From assembly GCA_016722445.1 (NCBI GenBank), contig JADKIZ010000005.1, positions 1-64,000 on the forward strand: DNA of 64,000 nt, read 5' to 3'. The stretch comes from Flavobacteriales bacterium. Its GTDB lineage: Bacteria > Bacteroidota > Bacteroidia > Flavobacteriales_D > Sanyastnellaceae. The notes under the pieces are model-generated. The model was given only the letters and a program-made list of their open reading frames with translations. It searched no databases and had not been told where the DNA came from. How positions within the stretch are numbered: the first letter of the stretch is position 1; every line of letters begins with the position of its first letter. Both the position numbers and the translations under genes were made by a program. Shown one piece after another: positions 17,682 to 26,709 of this stretch.

Positions 17682-18544
17682 CAATTGACCACTTTTACTT
17701 TGGCAACATTGAGCACTTTACCATTTTCACCTTCGGTGATGAATGCGACTAATTCACAGTTTTCCGGAATCCAAGCAGAGTTCCAGTCTACAGTTGTGCT
17801 GAAAGTGGAAGAAGTACCCGAAGCAGGATTTTCTGCAATAGTTAGCCCCGTTGCCCCACTCAAAGAACCACGCAACATATGCTCATGTTCATACTCCTCT
17901 ACAAACTCAGGGTCGTGATTGTACCAAAGTTGTGGAGCGACAATATGAGATTCCGTAACGAGTAATACCAATCGATAATTACCCGACGCATTTTCGAACC
18001 ACTGGTTAAACACGTGCACATTGAGGTGGTTGTTTTCTTCTACATACTGCACTTCCAATTGTAAATCTACCGGCGATGATTCCGCCAAAGAAGCATTGAC
18101 TTTATTCACCCAAACAGTAGGTGAAAATGCAACGTTGGATGATGGCTCACGATTCGATCTGCCTTTGGGCATTTCATCCACACCAACTTGTGTCAACAAG
18201 TAGAACTGACCTTCTGGTGTAGTCCAATCAGTTGGAAATTCGGGAGGCAGCGGTGCAGCCAATGATCCAGCGTGCACAGCAACAACAGCCACATGTTCGC
18301 TATCAGCAACCAAAATATCATGTGCGATTTGGTGACCGATAGGGCAGTTACCACAATCATGACCAGTGAAATCTTCGAGTAAAACGCGTTTGGTAACTGC
18401 GGCTGCAGGTTCGAATGTTGGCGCAGGTCCGTAGAGATCTGAGCGATAGGCACCAAACTCGATGATGGGATCTTCAATTACATCACAACAAGAAAATGTG
18501 ACAATGATGGTGAAGAAAAAAAGCGATATCCGAAGTGATTTCAT
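17681..18544 (-). CDS. Omp28-related lipoprotein with thioredoxin-like CxxC
   Basis: A 287-aa Omp28-family protein. The ATG at 18544 gives a compact signal sequence ending in VTFSCC, so it is probably a lipoprotein (lipidated Cys19 or Cys20). A start at 18568 would add eight unneeded residues. The mature domain contains LLEDFTGHDCGNCPIGH with C64 and C67, the thioredoxin-like site conserved in Omp28 proteins, and later SPTVWVNK. It is followed by a beta-rich C-terminal half. Omp28 was described as an outer-membrane protein of Porphyromonas; its function is poorly known, with thiol chemistry suggested by the CxxC. It lies between a DUF6029 gene and a PorT-like gene and near a TlpA-like gene. 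Confidence 0.85.
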   Translation of the reverse strand: MKSLRISLFFFTIIVTFSCCDVIEDPIIEFGAYRSDLYGPAPTFEPAAAVTKRVLLEDFTGHDCGNCPIGHQIAHDILVADSEHVAVVAVHAGSLAAPLPPEFPTDWTTPEGQFYLLTQVGVDEMPKGRSNREPSSNVAFSPTVWVNKVNASLAESSPVDLQLEVQYVEENNHLNVHVFNQWFENASGNYRLVLLVTESHIVAPQLWYNHDPEFVEEYEHEHMLRGSLSGATGLTIAENPASGTSSTFSTTVDWNSAWIPENCELVAFITEGENGKVLNVAKVKVVN

Positions 18545-18564
18545 GTTTTTACTTTTATTGAAAA

Positions 18565-20256
18565 TCAAAAGCTGCTGGTGAGATTAATTTCGATACCATT
18601 TGATGCAGGAACCGCGCGGCACACGCCACCTATGCAGAAAATTCCTGCTCTGCGTTTACCATATCCCACCATGATTCGTGTGGAACCTGTACTATATCCA
18701 AGGTTGCCATAGAGATAATGAACGCGCTTATCAGCATTGTCATTGCCATAATTGTATTGATCAAGCACAGCTAAAGACCAATGTGGAGAGAACGAATATT
18801 CGACGAGTCCGGTAGCCCAATTTCCTTTATCCTGTTGTGTGAGCAATGATTGCAACTCCATGCGTATGGCATGTTTTGGTTTAAACTTCCATTGAACATC
18901 TACGACATCGATGTTGGCATAAACCAACCCTTTGAAATCTTGTGTTACAGGTGTCACGAGTGTATTGAACTCGAAGTAATAATGCACCAAATTGATGTTC
19001 CATGACTTATTGATCTTTTTGCGAATTTCAAAATTCACATCACGTACAAATTTGGTTTCGCCGAAAAAGAATGAATTGGTTTTGTATCCGTCGATCAATT
19101 CATCTCGACCACCCATGTGCGTGGTATCAAGACTATTCACAGCAGCGACGTTCAATGAAATGTAAGTTCCATACTTACCGCCAAGAGGTGAATCTTTTTT
19201 AAACGTGTAAAAGATCTCTCCACTCACTCCACTTTCACCGTTCAAGACCGTAGCATATGGGTAAAGTGTGGCAGCGAGATTATAGGTATGTTGTCTTGTG
19301 ATGGCTGGTAGAAAATTGATTGGCACATCAAACAACAGTGCATTGCGATCGCTTCGAAAAGCCATATTGTCGATGTATTTGGCACTACCGGTAATACCGA
19401 ATCCTTTCATGCTATAAGCCAGATTCATGAATATGCCAGTTCCATTTTTATAGATGTAATTATTGTCGGCATTCGGATCATTGCACTTCATCACGTATTC
19501 ACCCGTGAATTGCAGGTTTTTATAAATCACACCGAGTCTACCTCCATAAGCAGCGACATTGTTGGGCAATGTAAAAACGGTTGAATCGCGCTCCACCGTA
19601 GAACCCGATTGGTATTTGCTTACAAAACTTCCACCGAGCGAAACACGCAGCGGTTTTTCTGCAAGGCTCTTGATCAGATCATTGATGGTTACTTCTCCAT
19701 CTGCCCCGCGAACAATACCATTGCCATTGATGATTTTGCTATCGAAGTCGAATCGTTGTTGACCGTATACAGCCTTCAAAGTAATTCCGTTCACAGGTCG
19801 GAAGATGACACGCACTCCGTCAAGCGCATTATCGATTCCGAGATTAGGTTCCCAGTAGCTTCGAAGTGTCATTCCGTTTCCGAACTGCTCATAGAAATTA
19901 CCTATGGTAATATCGAAATTGTCCTTCGCATATCTCACATATCTGCTTCCGATTCCTGAACCTTTGAATCTTGAAGGAAATCCCAAAATGGAGTTTTGAT
20001 ACGATTCGAACCGAACACCAGCTGAGAGACCGCCATGGGTATAGGTAAAATTTCCAAACGCGTTCATGGCCGCTTTTGGTTCCGGAACCTGAGCACCAAT
20101 AGAGCTGTCTGGGCTGTATTGCTGAAACAACACTTGAAAATTACCGTGCAGCTGACCTTTGGTTTCCGGCTGAGGCTGCGGATTCTCTGTGGACTGGGCA
20201 TGAGCGATATAAGGTAATGCTGCCAGAATCAACAGCAGAGATTTCAATCTCGACAT
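18565..20256 (-). CDS. DUF6029 family outer-membrane protein
   Basis: A 563-aa exported protein. The ATG at 20256 opens a clean signal peptide (MSRLKSLLLILAALPYIAHAQ); the longer frame from 20310 would place 18 charged residues in front. The mature protein is a porin-like barrel of alternating strands: HGNFQVLFQQYSPDS, GLSAGVRFESYQNSILGF, RYAKDNFDITIGNFYEQFG, VRVIFRPVNGITLKAVYG, ending IEINLTSSF with the terminal Phe typical of barrels. This matches the Bacteroidota DUF6029 family. It is commonly seen beside TlpA-like and Omp28-like genes, as here. A terminator for the TlpA-like gene lies just upstream, so it may have its own promoter. Confidence 0.82.
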   Translation of the reverse strand: MSRLKSLLLILAALPYIAHAQSTENPQPQPETKGQLHGNFQVLFQQYSPDSSIGAQVPEPKAAMNAFGNFTYTHGGLSAGVRFESYQNSILGFPSRFKGSGIGSRYVRYAKDNFDITIGNFYEQFGNGMTLRSYWEPNLGIDNALDGVRVIFRPVNGITLKAVYGQQRFDFDSKIINGNGIVRGADGEVTINDLIKSLAEKPLRVSLGGSFVSKYQSGSTVERDSTVFTLPNNVAAYGGRLGVIYKNLQFTGEYVMKCNDPNADNNYIYKNGTGIFMNLAYSMKGFGITGSAKYIDNMAFRSDRNALLFDVPINFLPAITRQHTYNLAATLYPYATVLNGESGVSGEIFYTFKKDSPLGGKYGTYISLNVAAVNSLDTTHMGGRDELIDGYKTNSFFFGETKFVRDVNFEIRKKINKSWNINLVHYYFEFNTLVTPVTQDFKGLVYANIDVVDVQWKFKPKHAIRMELQSLLTQQDKGNWATGLVEYSFSPHWSLAVLDQYNYGNDNADKRVHYLYGNLGYSTGSTRIMVGYGKRRAGIFCIGGVCRAVPASNGIEINLTSSF

Positions 20257-20290
20257 AGCTTGTTTGGATTTTTGAAGGCGCAAATTAGAA

Positions 20291-20323
20291 ATAAAAAACC
20301 CTTCAGCCATGGACTGAAGGGTT
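20291..20323 (-). terminator. Rho-independent terminator after TlpA-like gene
   Basis: On the minus strand a 10-bp perfect stem (arms 20314-20323 and 20297-20306, 7-nt loop) is followed by a T-rich run. It lies between the TlpA-like stop and the DUF6029 start, so it could end or attenuate read-through into the DUF6029-Omp28-PorT genes. Confidence 0.8.
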
Positions 20324-20344
20324 CTTCATCAAAATGAAAATATC

Positions 20345-20839
20345 CTATTGTTTTAATTTCAAAAGCTGTTCGTGTACTTCCTCTTCATCACCGGCGTTGT
20401 ACCCGACGTGTTGCCAGATCACTTCGCCTTTGCCATCCAGTATGAAAGTATGAGGAGGCATGTTCACACCCATCGCTTGAGAAAAGCTCTTGTTTACATC
20501 AAGCAAAATGTCATAATCCCATGAAACGGAATTCACATATGGTTTCACACTGTTCACGGTACGTTGGTCATCGATGGTAACGGCATAAATCTTCACACCA
20601 GTTTCTTCCTTCCATTCCTCATAATACTCCGCATACGTATTCAGCTCCTTTTTACATGGACTGCACCAAGTGGCCCAGAAACATATCATTATTGGTTTCC
20701 CGTCATTGGTAAGTTTACCGGTATCAATGGAATTTCCGTCCAGATCCTTCAAAACAATACTAGGTATTGAAGCAGTCTGACGGGTATTCATGGAGAGAAA
20801 AAGTGTGGCAATAAGGCCGAGGAGAAGAATTTTTTTCAT
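20345..20839 (-). CDS. TlpA-like thioredoxin family protein
   Basis: A 164-aa exported thioredoxin-fold protein. An N-terminal hydrophobic segment (residues 1-18) directs it to the periplasm. The active site is FWATWCSPCKKE with C59 and C62, and the cis-Pro region is MPPHTFIL. The layout matches TlpA/ResA-type disulfide reductases that act on envelope proteins or cytochromes. It precedes the DUF6029, Omp28 and PorT-like genes on the same strand; the intervening terminator suggests partly separate expression. The cargo proteins encoded nearby are very rich in Cys, so a role in their disulfide maturation is possible but speculative. Confidence 0.9.
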   Translation of the reverse strand: MKKILLLGLIATLFLSMNTRQTASIPSIVLKDLDGNSIDTGKLTNDGKPIMICFWATWCSPCKKELNTYAEYYEEWKEETGVKIYAVTIDDQRTVNSVKPYVNSVSWDYDILLDVNKSFSQAMGVNMPPHTFILDGKGEVIWQHVGYNAGDEEEVHEQLLKLKQ

Positions 20840-20894
20840 GCGATGAATCTTATTTATAATGTCTGACAGGCAATGATTATACCAATACTACTGA

Positions 20895-23084
20895 TCAATG
20901 AATGATTAGCAATGGCACCAACGTGTTTCTGTTTCCGGAAGTAATTTTAATGTGATAATATCCCTCATTCAGATCATTCGTATCAACAGTCAAGGATTTC
21001 TGACCATGTTTAAAACTGCCGATTGGTTTTGCAATGACAAGTTTTCCGGTCAAATCATAAATATCGAGACTTACCTCTGAGGCATCCAATTCACCCATGT
21101 TAATCTGAACAAATTGGTTAGCAGGATTGGGGTAACAAGTCATTCCGCTGACTTCAATATCATTCAAATTCAAGGCTTGTTGCGCATTGAACTGAACTTT
21201 TTCAAAAGACATAGTAGGAGTTGCGGTTGAAAAATTATAAGATCCATTGTTGGCATAAATCTCTTCCCGTACACTTCCGTCGCCATACAAGCTTCTGAGG
21301 TAGCAATATCCATCCACTCCACCCCATTGACTTCCATGCAGACCATCACCAAAAGAATCATAGAGATAAAAAGAATAACAGCCATCGGCAGGCATCGAAT
21401 ACACTTCATTGAAATAATGATTGGTACCAGAAAAATTTCCATCTGAAAAAATCACTTCATCCTGATCATTTCTGATTTCCCAGGAAACTTCTTGGATGGA
21501 ATCGTCAAGCATCAATTCCAATTGCAAATTCAACGACACTTCTGCTAAACGGCTTAAGGCAGACGCGACATTGTTTCCGGCATCATCATCAGATGTGGTG
21601 ATGGTAAAAATCACACGCCCGGTTTCATCCGGAACTACATCCTGAATTTGAATGGATGAATTTTGAAATGTGAACAAATTACCAGACCAGGAATCCTGAA
21701 TATTCGTTGTTAAACCCGTGATTTCATAGTCGAAATCTCTGAGTAAATAGGTGCCGACATTTTGAAATGACACCAAAAGATCTGCAGTATCGCTGTCACA
21801 ATCTCTGAATAATTCAACAGACAACGCGGCAGGATCCAATCCATCAGTAACTGATGGCAAAGAATTGAAATCAGTAATTGCACGGAATTGTGTTTTCTGA
21901 AAAGAAAGCGATGGAAGTACCGGAGAAAAATTATACGATCCATCATAGTCATATAAATAGGAAACCACTTCTCCATCTTCGTTCAGACTGCGCAGACGGC
22001 AACTTCCATCAAATCCACCCCACTGACTACCGTGAAGACCATCGCCGCCGGAATCGTACAGGTAAAAGGAATAACATCCAGTATCTGGTAGAGTAAAAGT
22101 GTCGTTGAAGTATTCATACGAAACTTCAAAATCACCATCTGAAAAAATCACTTCATCCTGATCATTTCTGATTTCCCAAGATACTTCTTCCGGCCATTGA
22201 TCAAGGTTCAATTCCAATTGTAATTGCAATGAACCTAAACCGACTGATGAGGAAGCTGAAGCAAAATTATTTTGGTCATTATCATCTACCGAGGTAATCA
22301 TAAACAGCACATGACCTTCCGAATTCAGCTCCACGTCATTCAATTGAATGATGGTTTCACCATATGGATTTAATGTCCCATTCCATGTTGCAACGAGCGG
22401 ATCCATAAGTCCGGTGATTGAATAATTGAATTCAGTGAGTATTGTACTTCCCAGATTTTGAATTCCGATTGTGATGTCTGCAAAAGAACTTCCACAGTCG
22501 GCGAATATTTCCACATCCAGAACCGCAGGATCAAGACCTTCAGTGATGGTAGGGCAAGACAATCCGTAGAATTCATCATACAATTCAGAAGTAGCGACCT
22601 GATCGACTTCCCAAATTGCACCATTGGGACAAATCATCAGCATTGTAGGAATATAGGCCACTTGAAATGAATCAGCGACAAAAGCCTGATCGATGATTGG
22701 AATAGTGTTACCTGAAATCCAATCACCATAAGTTTGATCACCATAGTTGCCAGAAATATTTTGAGGGCCTGAAAGTTGTGCTTGAGAATTCCCGGGTTCC
22801 GATTCAATGTTCAGGACAATAACTTCATTCGTTCCATCAGGACCGTAGGCTTCGTAAAAATCCTGAAGAGCACCTGTTTGTTGATATTGCCAGGAATAGG
22901 TATCCCAAGTTGTAAAAAAATTCAGGACAACCACTTTTCCATCTTCGAGAATAGAATAGAGATTCCAGGAATTACCATTGATGTCTTCGGCGGTAAAATC
23001 AGGTGCGAGACTACCATCAGGTAGTTGAGACCACAGATTAACAGACAAAAGCGCGGTGCAAATAAGTACGAGAAATTTCTTCAT
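20895..23084 (-). CDS. T9SS type A exoprotein with degenerate thioredoxin-like head
   Basis: A 729-aa secreted protein; the ATG at 23084 opens a signal peptide (MKKFLVLICTALLSVNLWSQ). The head is a thioredoxin/AhpC-like fold (LAPDFTAEDINGNSWNLY, KVVVLNFFTTWDTYSWQYQ). The CxxC expected after the Trp is replaced by D61-T-Y-S64, so it cannot do disulfide chemistry. Two homologous blocks of about 230 aa follow, each with an EGLDPAVLDVEIF- or DGLDPAALSVELF-type CARDB-like part and a YSFYLYDSxGDGLHGSQWGG motif. They are about 695 bp apart and share a long near-identical nucleotide stretch. The end is a type A sorting domain (YPNPANQFVQINM ... GYYHIKITSGN). Its function is unknown; probably cell-surface or released. 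Confidence 0.85.
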   Translation of the reverse strand: MKKFLVLICTALLSVNLWSQLPDGSLAPDFTAEDINGNSWNLYSILEDGKVVVLNFFTTWDTYSWQYQQTGALQDFYEAYGPDGTNEVIVLNIESEPGNSQAQLSGPQNISGNYGDQTYGDWISGNTIPIIDQAFVADSFQVAYIPTMLMICPNGAIWEVDQVATSELYDEFYGLSCPTITEGLDPAVLDVEIFADCGSSFADITIGIQNLGSTILTEFNYSITGLMDPLVATWNGTLNPYGETIIQLNDVELNSEGHVLFMITSVDDNDQNNFASASSSVGLGSLQLQLELNLDQWPEEVSWEIRNDQDEVIFSDGDFEVSYEYFNDTFTLPDTGCYSFYLYDSGGDGLHGSQWGGFDGSCRLRSLNEDGEVVSYLYDYDGSYNFSPVLPSLSFQKTQFRAITDFNSLPSVTDGLDPAALSVELFRDCDSDTADLLVSFQNVGTYLLRDFDYEITGLTTNIQDSWSGNLFTFQNSSIQIQDVVPDETGRVIFTITTSDDDAGNNVASALSRLAEVSLNLQLELMLDDSIQEVSWEIRNDQDEVIFSDGNFSGTNHYFNEVYSMPADGCYSFYLYDSFGDGLHGSQWGGVDGYCYLRSLYGDGSVREEIYANNGSYNFSTATPTMSFEKVQFNAQQALNLNDIEVSGMTCYPNPANQFVQINMGELDASEVSLDIYDLTGKLVIAKPIGSFKHGQKSLTVDTNDLNEGYYHIKITSGNRNTLVPLLIIH
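21446..22180. repeat. Internal duplicated block in thioredoxin-like T9SS cargo gene
   Basis: The stretch beginning at 21446 recurs at 22141 (offset 695 bp) with about 38 identical bases. The surrounding blocks encode homologous CARDB plus 'SFYLYDSxGDGLHGSQWGG' modules. The local near-identity suggests recent duplication or gene conversion between the two modules. Confidence 0.7.
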
Positions 23085-23231
23085 GCGATGTATAACGGGC
23101 GCAAGATAACCCACAAGCAGCTATACCAGATAAACCCTATGTAAGCGATAAGGCTACTATCCATGAGAATACTCTCATCATGAAAAACCAAGATACTTGG
23201 AGAATAATCCACCACGGCGCGGTGAATGTTC

Positions 23232-23239
23232 TATATTTG
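23232..23239 (+). promoter_or_regulatory. -7 element TATATTTG
   Basis: A perfect TAnnTTTG match 18 bases before the ATG at 23258. It lies inside the longer possible reading frame from 23180 and so supports 23258 as the true start. No TTG is seen at the usual -33 spacing. Confidence 0.5.
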
Positions 23240-23257
23240 AAATCACAAAAGAAACTC

Positions 23258-23979
23258 ATGAAAAGATTTTTACCTTTTATTGCACTCTTATTCGCTGCAT
23301 CGCTTGCCAGTGGCCAATTGGTTACACTATACAACAACCAAAACATTTATACTGGAACAGTAGGCGATTCTGAAATCAGCGTACTCGGATGGGAAGTATT
23401 GAATGCCACAAGTTCGACTATTGACTTCGGCTGTAAGCGCATAGGAATTCAAGAAACACCGGGACACACTTCCCAATTTTGTTGGGGAATCATTTGTTCT
23501 CCTTTTGGAACTGGAAATAACACTTCTTCCGAAATTGTTAGTCTAGCACCCGGTGCATATACCAATACGTTTTATGCGCATTTCAGACCAAATGGTGTGG
23601 CCGGACAGACGACCATTCGTTATTGCTGGTTCGATTCGAATAATCCAACAGACGAATTCTGTTATGATGTGAATTTTTGCATTGATTCAGAATGTATAGT
23701 TAGTGTATCCGAGAAAGCTGCAGATGCCGAGATCAGCAAGATCAGTCCAAATCCTATCCATGGATTGGGCAATATCACTTACGAATTTCAAAGTGTTCCG
23801 CATCAAGGGAAGATGACCATTTACAATGCACTTGGAGCTGTTGTAAAAGAAATCAGTCTGAACAAAAAATCAGGTGTAGTGATCATTGATGGTAATGAAT
23901 TTGAGAATGGAATTTATTTCTGTGCAATAGAAGACGCAGGAAAACATTTGAAACTAAAAAATTGGTTATATCACATTGA
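23258..23979 (+). CDS. T9SS type A sorted exoprotein, C-terminal frameshift in an A-run
   Basis: A secreted protein of about 240 aa with a signal peptide (MKRFLPFIALLFAASLASGQ) and one beta-sandwich domain with several Cys. A type A sorting domain follows (ISPNPIHGLGNITYEF, MTIYNALGAVVKEI, FENGIYFCAIEDAGKHLKLK). As given, the frame continues past the expected end to 24172, through a strong terminator and into maeB. Adding one A to the run at 23956-23961 makes the end read KLKKLVISH then TGA at 23977-23979, the canonical ending of such domains. I therefore place the real end at 23979 and treat the extension as a frameshift product. The role of the globular domain is unknown. Confidence 0.8.
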
Positions 23980-24005
23980 TAAAAAAGACCATGTTCTTGC
24001 ACTCG

Positions 24006-24034
24006 AAAAACCACTCTTCGGAGTGGTTTTTTTT
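24006..24034 (+). terminator. Rho-independent terminator after T9SS cargo gene
   Basis: CCACTC (24011-24016) pairs with GAGTGG (24021-24026) across a TTCG tetraloop, with A/T extension and an eight-T run. It lies just downstream of the corrected stop at 23979 and inside the uncorrected frame, which supports the frameshift interpretation. Confidence 0.85.
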
Positions 24035-24140
24035 ATGAGCACTGCTCAAGCACTTAAAATCAAACGCCTCATTAAATACCCGAAATCATGCACTGACCAC
24101 ATGATCCGAATTGAAAAAAAATTCACAGCTCCACACTACA

Positions 24141-24148
24141 TACATTTG
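24141..24148 (+). promoter_or_regulatory. -7 element TACATTTG upstream of maeB
   Basis: A perfect TAnnTTTG match 20 bases before the maeB start codon. The nearest upstream TTG (24111) is 27 bases away, longer than the usual spacing, so only the -7 element is claimed. Confidence 0.5.
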
Positions 24149-24168
24149 CCATTCCTGCAAATCAATTC

Positions 24169-26436
24169 ATGAAACAAGTAAGAAAGAAAGAAGCCCTCGA
24201 TTATCACGAACAAGGGCGGAAGGGAAAACTGGAAATTATTCCAACCAAACCACATAGTTCACAAAGAGACTTATCACTCGCCTATTCACCAGGCGTTGCG
24301 GAGCCCGTGCTTGCGATTGCTGCAAATCCTGATGATGTATATCGGTATACCGCAAAAGGAAATTTAGTTGCCATCATTTCGAATGGAACTGCCATTCTTG
24401 GATTGGGCAATTTGGGACCTTTGGCAAGCAAACCTGTGATGGAAGGAAAAGGGATGCTCTTCAAAATTTTCGCAGATATAGATGGAATGGATATCGAGGT
24501 GAAAGCCACGGATGTCGATGAGTTTGTGAATACGGTGAAAAACATCTCACCAACTTTTGGCGGCATAAATCTCGAGGACATCAAAGCGCCAGAGGCATTT
24601 GAAATCGAAGAAAGGCTGAAGGCAGAATTGGATATCCCGATTATGCATGATGATCAGCATGGCACAGCCATAATTTCGAGTGCTGCCTTGATCAATGCGT
24701 TGGAAATCGCTGAGAAAAACATAGAAGAGGTGAAGGTTGTTGTGAGCGGTGCAGGTGCCGCTGCATTATCATGTGTTGCATTGATGGTCAAACTTGGCGT
24801 GCAAAAACAACACGTCTTCATGTTTGATTCGAAGGGTCTTGTGCATGAGTCAAGGAACGATATTGATTCTAGGAAGCGGAATTTTGCTGCAAGTCATTGT
24901 GTTTATGAAAATCTTGCAGATGCATTAAATGGTGCGGATGTATTCCTTGGACTTTCGCAACCGGATATCGTGACACAGGAAATGATCCGATCGATGGCAA
25001 AGAATCCGATTGTTTTTGCGATGGCCAATCCGAATCCGGAAATTGAATACGATCTCGCGGTATCTGCGAGGGAGGATATTATCATGGCTACTGGACGAAG
25101 CGATCATCCTAATCAGGTCAATAATGTATTGGGATTCCCTTTCATTTTTCGTGGAGCTTTAGATGTTCGCGCGAAGACCATCAATGACGAAATGAAACTT
25201 GCTGCTGTAAAAGCATTGGCAGGACTTGCGAAACATTCTGTTCCGGAAGAAGTGATTGAAGCATACAATTTGAAATCCCTATCCTTTGGTAAAGAATACA
25301 TCATTCCAAAGCCTCTGGACCCACGATTGATCGTGGTTGTATCGACTGCAGTAGCTCGCGCCGCGATAGACAGTGGTGTTGCCAAAGTGATCATCGAAGA
25401 CTGGAATGCGTATGCAGTTGAATTACAAAAACGCATGGGCCGTGACAATGTGCTTTCCAGAAGTATTGCAGAACGCGCCCGCAAGGGACCTAAGCGTGTC
25501 GTTTTTGCCGAAGGCGACAACTATAAAATCCTCAAGGCGGCACAACAAGCGCGTGATGAAGGTATCGCCACTCCGATTTTACTTGGTGATGAAAATAAAA
25601 TCAGAAGGATGATTGATGAGTCAGAGTTGGAATTGGAAGGTGTTCAGATCATCGATCCGAGATCTGATGAATGGCAATCGACAAGAGAAGAATTTGGAAG
25701 GTGTTTATTCAAGAAAAGAATGCGTAAAGGACTTACCGAAATTGAAGCTATACGCACGATGCGAGAGCGCAATTATTTCGGAGCACTCATGGTCGAGATG
25801 GGTCAGGCTGATGCCCTCATCAGTGGTATGACAAGAAATTATGGTCGAGTGATCAGACCTGCCTTACAAACGATTGGACCTGCTGAAGGCGTGAAAAAAG
25901 TTTGTGGTATGTATATCGTGGAGACGAAACAAGGTCCATTGTTTTTTGCCGATACAACGGTGAACGTTGATCCAACTGCTGAAGATCTTGTAGAGATTAC
26001 TTTACGCGCGGCAGAGGCAATTTCCAAGATGAAAATCATCCCCAGAATTGCATTACTCAGTTACTCCAATTTCGGATCAGCGACAGGAAAAGATTCAGAT
26101 AAAGTGGCCAAAGCAGTTTCCATCCTTCATCGAGATTATCCCGATTTAATTGTAGATGGGGAAGTGCAGGCCAACTTTGCTCTCAACAATGACATGATGA
26201 AGGAGAATTTTCCATTCAGTAGATTGAGTGAGGAAAAAGTGAATACGCTCATTTTCCCAAATCTCGCTGCGGGCAATATTGCATATAAGCTGCTGCAGGA
26301 AATCGGGCATTTGGAAGTAACCGGACCTATTTTGTTGGGTATGCGAAAAAGCTATCACATTCTTCAAATGGGATGTTCGGTACGCGAAATTCTCAATATG
26401 GTCAGAATTGCGGTAATAGACGCTCAAATGAAATAG
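24169..26436 (+). CDS. maeB: NADP-dependent malic enzyme with phosphotransacetylase-like domain
   Basis: A 755-aa two-domain enzyme that oxidatively decarboxylates malate to pyruvate. The malic-enzyme part (about residues 1-420) shows LAYSPGVAEPV, MHDDQHGTAII (metal and substrate site) and the dinucleotide-binding VVVSGAGAAALSC. The C-terminal part (about 430-755) is homologous to phosphotransacetylase (RVVFAEGDNYKILKAA, MVEMGQADALISGMTRNY, DGEVQANFAL). In MaeB proteins it is regulatory, sensing acetyl-CoA, rather than a known acetyl transferase. Length matches the family. In many Bacteroidota maeB, ruvA and sprA are neighbours; here about 32 kb separates maeB from ruvA. Confidence 0.96.
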   Translation: MKQVRKKEALDYHEQGRKGKLEIIPTKPHSSQRDLSLAYSPGVAEPVLAIAANPDDVYRYTAKGNLVAIISNGTAILGLGNLGPLASKPVMEGKGMLFKIFADIDGMDIEVKATDVDEFVNTVKNISPTFGGINLEDIKAPEAFEIEERLKAELDIPIMHDDQHGTAIISSAALINALEIAEKNIEEVKVVVSGAGAAALSCVALMVKLGVQKQHVFMFDSKGLVHESRNDIDSRKRNFAASHCVYENLADALNGADVFLGLSQPDIVTQEMIRSMAKNPIVFAMANPNPEIEYDLAVSAREDIIMATGRSDHPNQVNNVLGFPFIFRGALDVRAKTINDEMKLAAVKALAGLAKHSVPEEVIEAYNLKSLSFGKEYIIPKPLDPRLIVVVSTAVARAAIDSGVAKVIIEDWNAYAVELQKRMGRDNVLSRSIAERARKGPKRVVFAEGDNYKILKAAQQARDEGIATPILLGDENKIRRMIDESELELEGVQIIDPRSDEWQSTREEFGRCLFKKRMRKGLTEIEAIRTMRERNYFGALMVEMGQADALISGMTRNYGRVIRPALQTIGPAEGVKKVCGMYIVETKQGPLFFADTTVNVDPTAEDLVEITLRAAEAISKMKIIPRIALLSYSNFGSATGKDSDKVAKAVSILHRDYPDLIVDGEVQANFALNNDMMKENFPFSRLSEEKVNTLIFPNLAAGNIAYKLLQEIGHLEVTGPILLGMRKSYHILQMGCSVREILNMVRIAVIDAQMK

Positions 26437-26458
26437 CCCATTGATTTTTAACAAGATA

Positions 26459-26488
26459 GGGACGTCAAGTTGGCGTCCCCTTTTTTTT
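26459..26488 (+). terminator. Rho-independent terminator after maeB
   Basis: GGGACG (26459-26464) pairs with CGTCCC (26474-26479), followed by eight T residues (26481-26488). It starts 22 bases after the maeB stop. Confidence 0.8.
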
Positions 26489-26641
26489 GCTTCATCACCC
26501 ACTGATAACCAATCAATTAGCAGATTGGCCACCGCAACACCACTTTCGACAAAACCGCCAAATCACCCAATTTAACAAGGTTATTTTTCGATTAAAATGA
26601 ATTCAATTGTTAAAATTTCAACTTATTAACGGTCATGTGAA

Positions 26642-26649
26642 TATCTTTG
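26642..26649 (+). promoter_or_regulatory. -7 element TATCTTTG upstream of giant gene 1
   Basis: A perfect TAnnTTTG match 60 bases before the ATG at 26710, in the AT-rich 273-bp gap after maeB. No TTG occurs at the usual spacing. This is the only promoter-like element seen for the 14.8-kb gene. Confidence 0.45.
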
Positions 26650-26709
26650 CATTTGCTTTTACGGAAGTCTCAACTTCCCCCAAACGGATTCACTTATTAA
26701 CTAACCGAA

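Noticed and set aside
23180..23257. N-terminal extension of the T9SS cargo gene from 23180
   Set aside because: A -7 promoter element lies inside it and the ATG at 23258 begins a textbook signal peptide.
26437..26709. Possible integration site or attachment repeats at the maeB side of the accessory block
   Set aside because: I found a terminator and a -7 element but no direct repeat shared with the 58483-58684 gap, and no integrase or transposase in the block.
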